A model generated the notes under the pieces. The model saw nothing but the letters and a program-made list of their open reading frames with translations, did no database searches and was not told the origin of the DNA. A DNA stretch of 64,000 nucleotides from Janthinobacterium sp. B9-8 (lineage in GTDB: Bacteria > Pseudomonadota > Gammaproteobacteria > Burkholderiales > Chitinibacteraceae): assembly GCF_000969645.2 (NCBI RefSeq), contig NZ_CP014222.1:3103740-3167739 (forward strand). The letters run 5' to 3'. Below, in pieces: positions 9,207 through 18,436 of this stretch. The number at the start of each line of letters is the position of its first letter. Position 1 is the stretch's first letter. The position numbers and the translations under genes are program-made.

Positions 9207-10312
9207 ACGGCTTGCCCCAAAATCGCTCGCGACATTTCCGCCCCCGATAAACGCCCGATCATCTTGCCATTCTGCGCCAGGATTAGCTCGCAGCCCGTTT
9301 GGGCATACACCGCAAATGCCTCACGCAGCCGGATATCTGCATCAACTACCGTAGGCTTTGCCCGTAGTAAAGCCAAAGGCTCGGATGCGTGCCAGTATTG
9401 CAAGGCAGGCCGGGCCAGCTCTTTAGCTGCCATTCCCTCCAAGCTAGGAAAATGGCCGGGACGCATCAGGCTGGCGGCAGACAGCACATTCAGCGGATTA
9501 CTATGCTGTACAAACTGGCGGACATAATCATCGGCAGGCTTAAACATAATGTCTTGCGGTGTGCCATTTTGCACAATCTGCCCATCACGTAAGATGGCAA
9601 TGTGCGAGCCCAGCTTTAAAGCCTCATCCATATCATGGCTCACAAAAACAATGGTTTTACGTAGCATTTTTTGCAGGCTAAGCAATTCATCTTGCAGCTG
9701 ATTACGGATCAGCGGATCAAGCGCCGAAAAAGGCTCATCCATCAATAAAATGTCGCTATCTACCACCAAGGCGCGTGCCAGCCCCACCCTTTGCTGCATA
9801 CCACCCGATAGCTCGGCAGGCAGAGCATGCCGCCTGCGCCCCAGCGCTACCTGCTCTAGCACCGCATCCACACGGCGTTTGTTTTCTTTGGCACTCAGTT
9901 GCAAAGCATGCAAGCCAAAGGCGACGTTTTCTTCAACATTAAGCCAGGGCATCAACGCAAAGTTTTGAAACACCATGGCAATGCCACGGGTTCTCACCTC
10001 CTGCAACTGCTTTGCCGAGCAATGCGCCATATCGACTTCAGCCCCAGCGCAGCGCACCGTAAGCTGACCACGGCTGATTGGATTTAAACCATTAATCGCG
10101 CGCAGCAAGCTCGATTTGCCCGAGCCGGATAAGCCCATCAATACACAGATCTCACCCTCTTCTACCCGTAGACAGGCATCCCGCACGGCCACCAGCTGGC
10201 CCGTTTGATCAAAAATCTCATCGCGCGAACGTGATTGATCCATCAAAGAAAATGCAGTTTCAGGCTGCTCGCCGAATACTTCATCCACATGGTCAAAACA
10301 AATGGCACTCAT
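9203..10312 (-). CDS. choV: Choline/glycine-betaine ABC transporter ATPase
   Basis: Cytoplasmic ATPase of an osmoprotectant or choline importer (ProV/ChoV group), 369 aa from ATG 10312, which overlaps the permease stop (ATGA); an upstream in-frame start at 10345 would lie inside the permease gene. Visible: Walker A GLSGSGKSS, signature LSGGMQQRVGLARAL, Walker B ILLMDEPFSALD and switch His in VFVSHDMDEAL. The N-terminal extension before Walker A (FDHVDEVFG) is typical of the ProV/ChoV group. A C-terminal regulatory segment (about residues 290-369, with RLREAFAVYAQTG and ILAQNGKMIGRL) resembles a single CBS-like unit. Operon choX-choW-choV on the minus strand. Confidence 0.88.
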   Translation of the reverse strand: MSAICFDHVDEVFGEQPETAFSLMDQSRSRDEIFDQTGQLVAVRDACLRVEEGEICVLMGLSGSGKSSLLRAINGLNPISRGQLTVRCAGAEVDMAHCSAKQLQEVRTRGIAMVFQNFALMPWLNVEENVAFGLHALQLSAKENKRRVDAVLEQVALGRRRHALPAELSGGMQQRVGLARALVVDSDILLMDEPFSALDPLIRNQLQDELLSLQKMLRKTIVFVSHDMDEALKLGSHIAILRDGQIVQNGTPQDIMFKPADDYVRQFVQHSNPLNVLSAASLMRPGHFPSLEGMAAKELARPALQYWHASEPLALLRAKPTVVDADIRLREAFAVYAQTGCELILAQNGKMIGRLSGAEMSRAILGQAV

Positions 10313-11199
10313 CGTTTCTCTCTTGATAAAGAATTGGACTGACACAGACGATCGAGCATGATCGCCAATAAAACGATCGCTAAACCCGCCTCAAAACCTA
10401 AGGCCATATCCGCGGTATTTAAAGCCCGAACAATAGGCTGGCCTAATCCTTCGGCCCCCACCAAGGCCGCAATCACCACCATAGAGAGCGACAACATAAT
10501 GCACTGGGTTAAACCAGCGGCAATGCTAGGCATGGCTGCCGGTAATTCCACCCGCCATAGCCGAGCGAAAGGCGAGTAGCCAAAGGCCTTCGCGGCTTCT
10601 AAAAGAGGGAGAGGAATATCTCGCAGGCCCAGATAAGTCAGCCGCACAGGGGCAGGCAGGGCAAAGATAATGGTGGAGATCATGGCAGGCACAATGCCCA
10701 GACCAAACAACATTAAGGTAGGAATCAGATACACAAACGTCGGAATGGTCTGCATTAAATCCAGCAAGGGATGCAACACCCGATACACCCAGGGCCGGTG
10801 CGCCGCCGCGATGCCTAAAGGCACTCCGATTAACATACAGATTGCAGAGGCCAGTGCCACTTGCACCAATGTTTGCAAAGTGGCTTCGCGATAAGCCAGA
10901 TTATCAATCAGAATCAGCGCCAGCGCAGAAAACAGCGCCAATCCCCAACTTCGTCGCAAACGATAAATCAGTAAGGTCGCTACAAAAAGTAAGAGCAATG
11001 GCGGGCAATCAACTAAAACACGCGTGATGAGCTGCACGACCTGCTCTAAACCATCGCTAAAAAACGCCACGCCACCTGCGGCAGGTTCGGTCAGGCGGGC
11101 CACGCCAGTCGCTACCCACTGCCCAATCGGCAATTTATCCACGATGCCCCCCATCAGCGGCCTTGCTAAGGTCTGTTGCAGCTTTAAGCCCGCTTGCAA
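10309..11199 (-). CDS. choW: Choline/glycine-betaine ABC transporter permease
   Basis: Inner-membrane permease of 296 aa in the ProW/OpuAB family. After a soluble N-terminal stretch with IGQWVATGVARLTEP it shows a run of hydrophobic helices and the conserved cytoplasmic 'EAA' loop LLEAAKAFGYSPFARLWRVELPAA, which docks on the ATPase. Encoded 9 nt after the binding protein and overlapping the ATPase by 4 nt, so the three proteins make one importer. Confidence 0.88.
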   Translation of the reverse strand: MQAGLKLQQTLARPLMGGIVDKLPIGQWVATGVARLTEPAAGGVAFFSDGLEQVVQLITRVLVDCPPLLLLFVATLLIYRLRRSWGLALFSALALILIDNLAYREATLQTLVQVALASAICMLIGVPLGIAAAHRPWVYRVLHPLLDLMQTIPTFVYLIPTLMLFGLGIVPAMISTIIFALPAPVRLTYLGLRDIPLPLLEAAKAFGYSPFARLWRVELPAAMPSIAAGLTQCIMLSLSMVVIAALVGAEGLGQPIVRALNTADMALGFEAGLAIVLLAIMLDRLCQSNSLSREKR

Positions 11200-11208
11200 A
11201 TTCAGTCA

Positions 11209-12165
11209 TTAGCGTGCATCCGATACCACAGCAGATTGGTTCAACCAGGCTTTCAGCACAGGCACGGCTGGCTGGCCGCCATAGCTGCTTACTCCATTTA
11301 ACCAAACGCCCCAGAGTGTTGGATTCTGGCTTAACCACTGGCGGGCAGCCACTTTAGCGCTTTGCTTCTGGTCCAGAATTTGCCCCATCAGCTTGTTTTC
11401 TATTTCAGTGCTAAATGCCAGATTTTTAAGCAAACGCCCCACATTACCGCATTGCTTAGCGTAGGCCGCACGGGTGGTGGTATGCACCGTAGCGCCGCCC
11501 AGATTAGGGCCAAAATAAGCATCACCGCCTTCCAGATAACGTAGCTTTAAATTGCGGTTCATGGGGTGCGGCTCCCAGCCCAGAAAAACCACCCACTGCT
11601 GTTTTAAAGCCGCCCGTTTGACTTGGGTGAGCATGCCTGCTTCGCTGGATTCCACCAATTTGAAATCCTGCAAACCAAAAGCTTGGTCTTTAATCATGCT
11701 GGCAATCAGGCGATTGCCATCATTGCCCGCTTCAATGCCATAAATCCGTTTGCCAAAGCGATCAGCAAATTTGGCCAGATCATCAAAACGATGCACGCCC
11801 GCCTGATATACGTACTCAGGCACGGCCAAAGTGTATTTAGCACCCGTTAAATTGGTACGAACCACTTCTACACTGCCGTTTTTCAGATAGGGATCGATAT
11901 CGTTTTTCATGGTGGGCATCCAATTGCCCAGAAAAACGTCGATATCCTGAGTCTGCATCGCGCGAAAGGTAACAGGCACCGAAAGCATTGTTACTTCGGG
12001 CTGATAACCCAACGCAGTGAGCAGCTCGCTGGTTAGCGCGGTGGTGGCGGTTACATCGGTCCAGCCCACATCAGAAAAACGCACGGTTTTACATGCAGCA
12101 GGCTCTACGGCGTAGCTGGCAAAACTGGCACAGAGGAAAGATGATAAAAGTAAGCGCTGCATCAT
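11209..12165 (-). CDS. choX: Choline/betaine-binding periplasmic protein
   Basis: Substrate-binding protein of 318 aa with a cleavable signal peptide (about 1-19, FASYA). It has the OpuAC-type fold: VGWTDVTATTALTSELL, then FLGNWMPTM, YEAGNDGNRL-like hinge region and FLGWEPHPMN. The aromatic residues in VGW, LGNW and LGWEPH are placed as in choline and betaine binders, where an aromatic box holds the quaternary ammonium group. The closest named type is ChoX, but ProX or a carnitine binder cannot be excluded. Its ATG overlaps the stop of a small upstream frame (ATGA). Confidence 0.85.
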   Translation of the reverse strand: MMQRLLLSSFLCASFASYAVEPAACKTVRFSDVGWTDVTATTALTSELLTALGYQPEVTMLSVPVTFRAMQTQDIDVFLGNWMPTMKNDIDPYLKNGSVEVVRTNLTGAKYTLAVPEYVYQAGVHRFDDLAKFADRFGKRIYGIEAGNDGNRLIASMIKDQAFGLQDFKLVESSEAGMLTQVKRAALKQQWVVFLGWEPHPMNRNLKLRYLEGGDAYFGPNLGGATVHTTTRAAYAKQCGNVGRLLKNLAFSTEIENKLMGQILDQKQSAKVAARQWLSQNPTLWGVWLNGVSSYGGQPAVPVLKAWLNQSAVVSDAR

Positions 12166-12341
12166 AATTGGCGCAAGCCGGCCATGATACGGCCATATAA
12201 TTTTTGCAATAGCGGCCTGAGCTCAGGTACAGACCCAGCCGAGCCAGCGCTAAAACGCGAAACCAGCATAAAGCGCACTGGCGCCGCTTGGGGAACGTCT
12301 TCACGACGTGTAGAGACCATCGAACCGTAGAGCAGACTCAT
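12162..12341 (-). CDS. Possible small leader protein coupled to choX
   Basis: A 59-codon frame that ends in an ATGA overlap with choX. An AGGAAGG ribosome site stands 9 nt before ATG 12341 (and directly against an in-frame ATG at 12350). The predicted peptide begins MSLLYGSMVSTRRED and is basic with no signal peptide or known domain. The good ribosome site and the tight coupling support translation; the unremarkable composition argues caution. It could be a leader whose translation feeds the choX start. Confidence 0.45.
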   Translation of the reverse strand: MSLLYGSMVSTRREDVPQAAPVRFMLVSRFSAGSAGSVPELRPLLQKLYGRIMAGLRQL

Positions 12342-12463
12342 CGCACTCATCCTTCCTAAAGGAAAATCTAGGTATGAATGCTAGAGATCTGCTTATAAAA
12401 ATGCGGTAAATAAAACACGCCCGCATATAAAGACACTATAAAAACGGCGTAAATAAGGAAGCC

Positions 12464-13570
12464 TTACCAGGATTCCTCACGTGGGGCACGAGCGGCCAGC
12501 CAAAGCAGTAGCGCAATCGCGCCATAGGGCCATAAATCACTAATCACGGCAGACAGGCCATTAAAGTGCAGCAAATGTCCGTAATGCCAACGAAACAGCG
12601 GTAAGGTGGCCGATAGCTGCGGAGTCAGCGGCCAGAACCAACCAATTACCAAGGTAGCAATCAACGCCAGCGCCCCCACTAAAGCCCTGAAGCGGCGATT
12701 TAAACGCCAGAGCAGTGCTAAAGCCAGCGTGCCCAGTAAGCCACCCACCACAATATTGATATTAATCCAGGCAAAGAACTGCGCAGGTTTGAGCAATAAA
12801 CCCGCAAAACCCAGCTTAAGCAGCAGAGCGGTGAGCAGAGTAAAACGAATCGCCTTGAGGCTTTGCCAGGTGTGACGCACCAAAACCGAAACAAATAAGG
12901 CCACCCCCAAGAAGTGCAGCATCATACCGCCGCCTTCCAGTAGTCTTAAAAAAAGCTTGGCATTTTGCATCGGCGATTCAAAAGGCTGGGGCAGACCAGG
13001 GGACTCAACCACCACGCCCAAAAAAGGCTGCGAAGGATCAAGCTGGGTCATAAACCACAGCACCAGCCAGGTGACTCCCCACTCTACCGCCGGTCCAGGC
13101 GCACACCATGCATGGCGCGCCGCCAGCCAACGATTCTGCCAATAACGATTACCCAAAATTTGCGCCAGTAAAACGCCCAAAACAGCGCCAAAGGCATTGC
13201 TTAAAATATCTAAATTAGACGCCACACGGCCGGGTAAAAACTGCTGGATAAACTCTACCGTGGCCGATAAGCCAAGCCCAATCAAGGCTGCGGAAACACT
13301 GCCGTAGCGCAGATGCCGCAAAGAAATCGCCAAGCTAAAGCCCAGAGGCAAATAGGCCAGCACATTGACGGTATTATCAAAAAAAGTGAAATAGTAAGGC
13401 AGAGGATAGGCATAAAACGCCCAAATAGGCTCCCCTGTAAAACGCCAGCCACTAAAGGGATAAAGGCTGACCACCAGAATCACCAACAGCGAGCAAAACG
13501 CAATATAGCGAGGCACTCGGGTCGGCGTGATTCGCCGGGCAAGATAGCTGATGGTGAGGGATTGTTTCAT
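12464..13570 (-). CDS. VanZ-like membrane protein
   Basis: Integral membrane protein of 368 aa. The first half matches the VanZ-like domain: FFDNTVNVLAYLPLGFSLA, then LSATVEFIQQFLPGRVASNLDILSNAFGA, the conserved glutamine/arginine and D-x-x-x-N pattern of the family. The second half (about 150-360) adds several hydrophobic helices of no recognised type. Family function is unknown outside teicoplanin resistance. It is flanked by two transport operons on the same strand with gaps of more than 100 nt upstream, so it is probably its own unit or the end of the polyamine operon. Confidence 0.75.
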   Translation of the reverse strand: MKQSLTISYLARRITPTRVPRYIAFCSLLVILVVSLYPFSGWRFTGEPIWAFYAYPLPYYFTFFDNTVNVLAYLPLGFSLAISLRHLRYGSVSAALIGLGLSATVEFIQQFLPGRVASNLDILSNAFGAVLGVLLAQILGNRYWQNRWLAARHAWCAPGPAVEWGVTWLVLWFMTQLDPSQPFLGVVVESPGLPQPFESPMQNAKLFLRLLEGGGMMLHFLGVALFVSVLVRHTWQSLKAIRFTLLTALLLKLGFAGLLLKPAQFFAWININIVVGGLLGTLALALLWRLNRRFRALVGALALIATLVIGWFWPLTPQLSATLPLFRWHYGHLLHFNGLSAVISDLWPYGAIALLLWLAARAPREESW

Positions 13571-13613
13571 TCAAGGAAAGGAGCCCCATTACAGAGGGGC
13601 CCCTCTATACCCC

Positions 13614-14672
13614 TTATTTAGAGGTTTTAACTTGTGTCCACAAACGACTTAAATCGCGGCGTTGTTTGGTATCCAGCGGCTTAAGCTGCTCTAACTTTTT
13701 AAGCGCAACGGTATCAGGAAACACCGCCGTGTTTTTCTTCATTTCAGCATTCACAAATGGCGCAGCCGCGCTGTTTGGATTGCCTGTTCCCACCATATTG
13801 GTCAGCTCGCTGGAGTTTTTTCCTTCCAGCATAAAGTTAACAAACTTATGCGCGAGGTCAGGGCGAGGGGCTGATTTAAGCACCATCATATTATCCACAG
13901 ATAAGGTGTTACCTTCTTTTTGCAGACCGTAGCTAACGGTAAAGGCACGCTTGGCTGTTTTAGCATCGGTGGCCGCCTGGAACATATCGCTGGAATAACC
14001 GTGCGCTACCCAGATATTACCCAGCGTTAATTCCTTGATATAGCTTTGTGAATTAAACGCAGCCCAGAATGGCTTGGCTTTAATAATGGTTTGTTGCGCT
14101 TTTTTCCATTCTTCCGGCTTGGTCGAATTTGCAGAAAAGCCGTTATACATCAAGGACGCCGCAAATAATTCATTGGCATCATCTAGTACGGTCACCTTGC
14201 CTTTGATTTTGGCAAGAATAGCCGGATCAAAAATGACTGCCCAAGAGTTTGGCTCAATTCCCAGCTCTTTTAGCTTGGTCTGATTAAAACCCAGCAAAGT
14301 GGTAGTGAATGAATAAGGCAGTGAGAATTTATTACCCTGATCGAACTGACTATTTAAAAATGCCGGATTCACATTTTTAGCATTAGGCAGCTTGGCTTTA
14401 TCGAGCGGCTGCACCATGCCTTGCTTAATCAAAGGCGGCATCGCAAAGCCCGTAGGCACAACCACATCGTAACCCTTGGCTCCGGCGCTCAGCTTGGCCA
14501 GCATTTCTTCCATTGCGCCGTAATAATCTTGTACCACACGGCATTTGCAATCTGCTTCAAAGCGTTTGACCGTTTCTGGCGCAATATAATTGTTCCAGTT
14601 ATAAACGTGGAGCACTTCTTCAGCATTCGCCATATTGGCGGCCAGTAAAAGCGTGAGTAATAATTTCTTCAT
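13614..14672 (-). CDS. potD: Polyamine-binding periplasmic protein (PotD/PotF type)
   Basis: Periplasmic binding protein of 352 aa, signal peptide about 1-17 (ANMANA). Hallmarks are VLHVYNWNNYIAP, the CKCRVVQDYYGAMEEMLAKL region, YDVVVPTGFAMPPL, LPYSFTTTLLGFNQ and a typical SVDNMMVLKSAPRPDLAHKF strand. Encoded last in potA-potB-potC-potD with 179 nt separating it from potC, so it may also have its own promoter. Spermidine versus putrescine preference cannot be told from this reading. Confidence 0.88.
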   Translation of the reverse strand: MKKLLLTLLLAANMANAEEVLHVYNWNNYIAPETVKRFEADCKCRVVQDYYGAMEEMLAKLSAGAKGYDVVVPTGFAMPPLIKQGMVQPLDKAKLPNAKNVNPAFLNSQFDQGNKFSLPYSFTTTLLGFNQTKLKELGIEPNSWAVIFDPAILAKIKGKVTVLDDANELFAASLMYNGFSANSTKPEEWKKAQQTIIKAKPFWAAFNSQSYIKELTLGNIWVAHGYSSDMFQAATDAKTAKRAFTVSYGLQKEGNTLSVDNMMVLKSAPRPDLAHKFVNFMLEGKNSSELTNMVGTGNPNSAAAPFVNAEMKKNTAVFPDTVALKKLEQLKPLDTKQRRDLSRLWTQVKTSK

Positions 14673-14851
14673 GTCTCAAACACTCCAGAGCAGTTGAATA
14701 AAATAGCAGGCAGATTATGCCTTATTTTTTGTGATGCATTTCAGGCAGAGCCGCTGCTGTTGCATGCCATCCATAATTATTTTCTGGCAAGCAACAAGCA
14801 GCAATTCAACCTTATTACTCAGGCATAAAAACAAGGTATGCCAAAGCGTAA

Positions 14852-15625
14852 TTACTTCGCTCTTAAAGCCCCTGGCGCTAATTTGCCCGCAATCAAAATC
14901 AGGGCCAGAGTCAGCAACATCAGTAGGGTAGAAATCGCATTCACTTCTGGAGTGACGGCAATTCTGATCATGGAGTAAATTTGCAATGGTAAGGTAGAAG
15001 CGCCCGCTCCTGCCGTAAAGAAGGTGATCACAAAATCATCAATCGACAAAGTGAACGCCATTAAAGCACCGGCAATAATCCCCGGCATAATTAAAGGCAT
15101 GGTGATTAAACGAAACGCTTGCAATGGCGTTGCACCCAAATCACGCGCGGCCTCTACCAAAGATTCATCCATACCTTGTAAACGCGAGCGCACCACAATC
15201 GCTACAAAACCAATACAAAATGCGATATGCGCCAGCGCCACAGAAACCAAACCCAGCGTCATATTCAACATCACAAAGAACATCAGCAACGATACACCCA
15301 TCAGGATTTCTGGAATCGCAATCGGCGTAAGCACTAAAACAGGCAAAAGGCGCAGCTTGTATTTATACATTGCCATTCCTGCCAGAGTGCCAAAAATCGT
15401 GGCAAAAACGCTGGTAATGACACCAATTAATAATGAATTTCTTGCTGCCAGCAGCATTTGTTCATCATTAAATAAAATCCGATACCACTTAAAAGTAAAA
15501 CCGACCCACTCGGCATTAAGGCGCGAATCATTAAAGGAATACACCACCACAATCACGAGCGGCAAATATAGAAAAGCGTAGGTCAGCAAAGCAGCAGCCC
15601 ACAACCATTTATTCTGCTTAGTCAT
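14852..15625 (-). CDS. potC: Polyamine ABC transporter permease PotC
   Basis: Inner-membrane permease of 257 aa with six hydrophobic helices and the family motifs VVVYSFNDSRL and the cytoplasmic ATPase-contact loop VEAARDLGATPLQAFRLITMPLI. The motif SIDDFVITFFTAG is typical of PotC/PotI. Its ATG overlaps the potB stop by 4 nt (ATGA), so the two permease halves are co-translated and would form a heterodimer. Confidence 0.92.
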   Translation of the reverse strand: MTKQNKWLWAAALLTYAFLYLPLVIVVVYSFNDSRLNAEWVGFTFKWYRILFNDEQMLLAARNSLLIGVITSVFATIFGTLAGMAMYKYKLRLLPVLVLTPIAIPEILMGVSLLMFFVMLNMTLGLVSVALAHIAFCIGFVAIVVRSRLQGMDESLVEAARDLGATPLQAFRLITMPLIMPGIIAGALMAFTLSIDDFVITFFTAGAGASTLPLQIYSMIRIAVTPEVNAISTLLMLLTLALILIAGKLAPGALRAK

Positions 15626-16548
15626 GACTTTCCTTTGCTGCTAATCAGTGTGGCCAATGCTGCCAGAAATAAAACGCTGGCAGTCAGCATAATCGATAGT
15701 GTGGCGCCAAATGGCCAATCGCGGCTATCCAAGAATTGCTGTTTAATTAAATTGCCCACCATAATGCCATCGGTGCCGCCCACTAGATCAGGCACGGCAA
15801 ACATACCTAGTGCAGGGATAAACACCAAAGCAGCCCCAGCCCAAACGCCGGGTAATGAGAGCGGCCAGGTGATGCGCCAGAAACGTTGCCAAGCTGATGC
15901 ACCCAGGTCTTGTGCTGCATCCAATAGCGCCATATCGTGTTTTTCTAAATTGGCATAGAGCGGCAAAACCATAAACGGCAAATGCACATACACCAGCACC
16001 ACAATCACCGCAAAATGGGTAAATAGAAACTGCTGAGGGCCGATGCCAAACCACGCTAAAAAGCTATTCACCGTCATGGCAAAATAGCCCTGAGGCCCCA
16101 GAATAATCATCCACGCATACACGCGAATCAAAAAATTACTCCAAAATGGCAAAATCACCAGCAAAACGAGCAAATCGCGGTATTTCTTCGGGCTACGCGC
16201 AATCAGCCATGCCAGAGGATAGGCCAGCGCAATGCAAATCAGCGTGGTCAGGCCCGCATACCAAAACGACTTAATAAATAATTCAACATAAACCCCGTCT
16301 TCAAAAAAACGACTGAAGTTTTCCAGCGTTAAGAAATCCTGCCAGTTTTGCCAATTGATTAAGACTTCACGCGCGCCCGTTTCTGCGTTGGTTTCCAAGA
16401 GCGGCATCAGGCCACCGTATTCGCCCGGAAAACGAAACGCTGAGAAAATCATGATCAGCGTAGGTACGGCAAAAAAGATCAATAAATACAAAAGTGGCGG
16501 GCCAGAAATCAGCCACTTCGCCAAGCTAGGCGATTTTACTTTGGACAT
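15622..16548 (-). CDS. potB: Polyamine ABC transporter permease PotB
   Basis: Inner-membrane permease of 308 aa: first helix LLYLLIFFAVPTLIMIF, an external loop, further helices and the EAA-type loop LLDAAQDLGASAWQRFWRITWPL. The PDLVGGTDGIMVGNLI segment is typical of PotB/PotH. It follows potA by 9 nt and overlaps potC. Confidence 0.92.
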   Translation of the reverse strand: MSKVKSPSLAKWLISGPPLLYLLIFFAVPTLIMIFSAFRFPGEYGGLMPLLETNAETGAREVLINWQNWQDFLTLENFSRFFEDGVYVELFIKSFWYAGLTTLICIALAYPLAWLIARSPKKYRDLLVLLVILPFWSNFLIRVYAWMIILGPQGYFAMTVNSFLAWFGIGPQQFLFTHFAVIVVLVYVHLPFMVLPLYANLEKHDMALLDAAQDLGASAWQRFWRITWPLSLPGVWAGAALVFIPALGMFAVPDLVGGTDGIMVGNLIKQQFLDSRDWPFGATLSIMLTASVLFLAALATLISSKGKS

Positions 16549-16557
16549 CTCGCCCCC

Positions 16558-17646
16558 TTAAGACAGCAGGAAGTGACCAGCGTCATAACGCCACGCCAGC
16601 TCTACTGCATCGTTGTCATCAAAGAATTTAGCGCGCCCCGCAGCAGAATTAGGCAACATCGCCTCAACCAGCAGGCCGTTATCCAGCTTCACGATATAAA
16701 TCGTGACATCCCCAAGATACAGGCAATTTTCAACCGTGCCTTTAAAGTGCACTTCATCCGCATCGCCTTCATCCAGCTGGGCAGCCAGCTTGATTTTCTC
16801 CGGGCGCAAGCTCAGCGTGCCTTTCTGGCCGACCACGGCCCCAGCCACGATCAGCGTTTCTGCAACACCTACGCCAGCAATTTCTACCTGCATACGGTCC
16901 TTTGCAATCGAAGTGATCGTGGCATCCAGCAGATTGCACTGGCCGATAAAATCGGCTACAAAGCGGCTTTTGGGATAGCTATAGATGGTTTCAGGCGCAT
17001 CAAGCTGCTCTACCTGGCCCTTATTCATCACCGCAATCCGGTGCGATAAGGCCAAGGCTTCGCCCTGATCGTGCGTGACATACACAAAGGTCACGCCCAC
17101 TTCTTTTTGCAGAGTGATCAGCTCCATTTGCATTTGCTCGCGCAATTTGGCATCCAGCGCCGATAAAGGCTCATCCAGCAGCAAAAGGCGCGGGCGATTG
17201 ACCAAGGATCGGGCAATGGCTACACGCTGACGCTGGCCGCCGGATAACTCATGCGGAAAACGATGGGCGAATTCCTGCAAGCGCACGTCTTCCAATATTT
17301 CTGCCACACGCGCTTTAATATCCGCCGCTGAGGCCTTCGCCATTTTCAAAGGAAAGGCAATATTATCGGCCACGCTCATATGTGGAAACAGTGCATAGCT
17401 CTGAAAAACGGTATGCACTGGGCGCTTTTCTGGCGGCACGGTGGACATATCTTTGCCATCGAGCAAAATAGCGCCGGAATCGGGCTGCTCAAAACCGGCC
17501 AGCATGCGTAAAAGCGTGGTTTTGCCACAGCCCGAAGGGCCGAGCAGAGTAAAGAATTCACCGGCTTCCACCGACAAGCTCACATGATTAACGGCAGTGA
17601 AATCGCCGAAAGTTTTTACGACGTCACGGATCTCCAGCAGGGCCAT
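16558..17646 (-). CDS. potA: Polyamine ABC transporter ATPase PotA
   Basis: Cytoplasmic ATPase of 362 aa, first gene of the polyamine operon. ATG 17646 is preferred over the in-frame upstream start at 17682 because it begins the conserved MALLEIRDVVKTFG and has GAGAAG just before it. Walker A GPSGCGKTT, Q-loop FQSYALFPHM, signature LSGGQRQRVAIARSL, Walker B LLLLDEPLSALD and the switch His in YVTHDQGEAL are all present, followed by a C-terminal TOBE regulatory domain (about 245-362, with LSLRPEKIKL). Confidence 0.93.
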   Translation of the reverse strand: MALLEIRDVVKTFGDFTAVNHVSLSVEAGEFFTLLGPSGCGKTTLLRMLAGFEQPDSGAILLDGKDMSTVPPEKRPVHTVFQSYALFPHMSVADNIAFPLKMAKASAADIKARVAEILEDVRLQEFAHRFPHELSGGQRQRVAIARSLVNRPRLLLLDEPLSALDAKLREQMQMELITLQKEVGVTFVYVTHDQGEALALSHRIAVMNKGQVEQLDAPETIYSYPKSRFVADFIGQCNLLDATITSIAKDRMQVEIAGVGVAETLIVAGAVVGQKGTLSLRPEKIKLAAQLDEGDADEVHFKGTVENCLYLGDVTIYIVKLDNGLLVEAMLPNSAAGRAKFFDDNDAVELAWRYDAGHFLLS

Positions 17647-18436
17647 AGTCTTCTCACAAAAAAACGGTCGCCATTTTAACAAAAACTTACCTTAGGGGGT
17701 GTTTTTCTAACGGCAAAGCTAACGCTTAAACTTAAAATCTATTAGCAATATTATGCAGTCTGATTTAAAAGCAAGCACTTAGCCCATAAAAACATTGCCC
17801 AATGATGCCTTGGCAATATTGGGGAAAAACATTCACCGAAATTACATAAGTAAATACGATCATTATGCCCATGTATTGCACATTATCAGCCTTATGCTTT
17901 ACCCTTTAGTGATCTCAAATAAGTAAACCACATGTACTTTTAAAAGTACCATTAAGATGTCTGATGCGGTAGGCACAACAAAAAATGTAGTTAAATAAAC
18001 TCACTTACAGTTTACATCGTATAAGCATGCTATCTATCCCGAAGTAAATGATGCATGTAGTAATAATAAACACTTAAATTAAAACATTATTATCCTGCTT
18101 TTAAAAAATGAATAATAAGCAAGGGATCGGGCTTAGCTAGCCGCATTAACAGCAGCAGATAAAATAAGCGTATACATATTAGATGCAGCTGATCTTGAGT
18201 AGAAAAATAGCCTAATATCGATTCATCTGCTCCATTCTGCTATAAATCACTTACAATCATCTCGGTGGCTGCATCTCAAACAAGAGTAAGTATTTGCTTA
18301 CACGATGTACATCTCACGCATCGCAGACAAATGCCGAGCATCTTTAATTGGCTTATAAAGTAACCCTAGCTTGCGCATTCAAGCGAATGGATAAGTCAGA
18401 CAGCCCTAAACCCTTAGTAAAATAAGACCTAAACAA
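17647..18436. other. Long AT-rich divergent intergenic region
   Basis: About 790 nt between the divergent potA and HD-GYP genes. No convincing protein frame is seen. It contains a perfect 16-bp palindrome GTACTTTTAAAAGTAC (17934-17949), a hairpin with arms ATTGCC/GGCAAT near 17800 and a GTAAG...CTTAC dyad near 18285. It must hold promoters for both flanking operons, but I cannot assign -35/-10 boxes with confidence. Confidence 0.6.

Noticed and set aside
13593..13606. Palindrome AGAGGGGCCCCTCT between potD and the VanZ gene
   Set aside because: Perfect 14-bp dyad but no loop or T-tract of a normal terminator and no known operator match, so not listed as a feature.
17647..18436. Possible small genes or RNA in the long potA/HD-GYP gap
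   Set aside because: No frame with a ribosome site and no stable long structure beyond short palindromes was seen.
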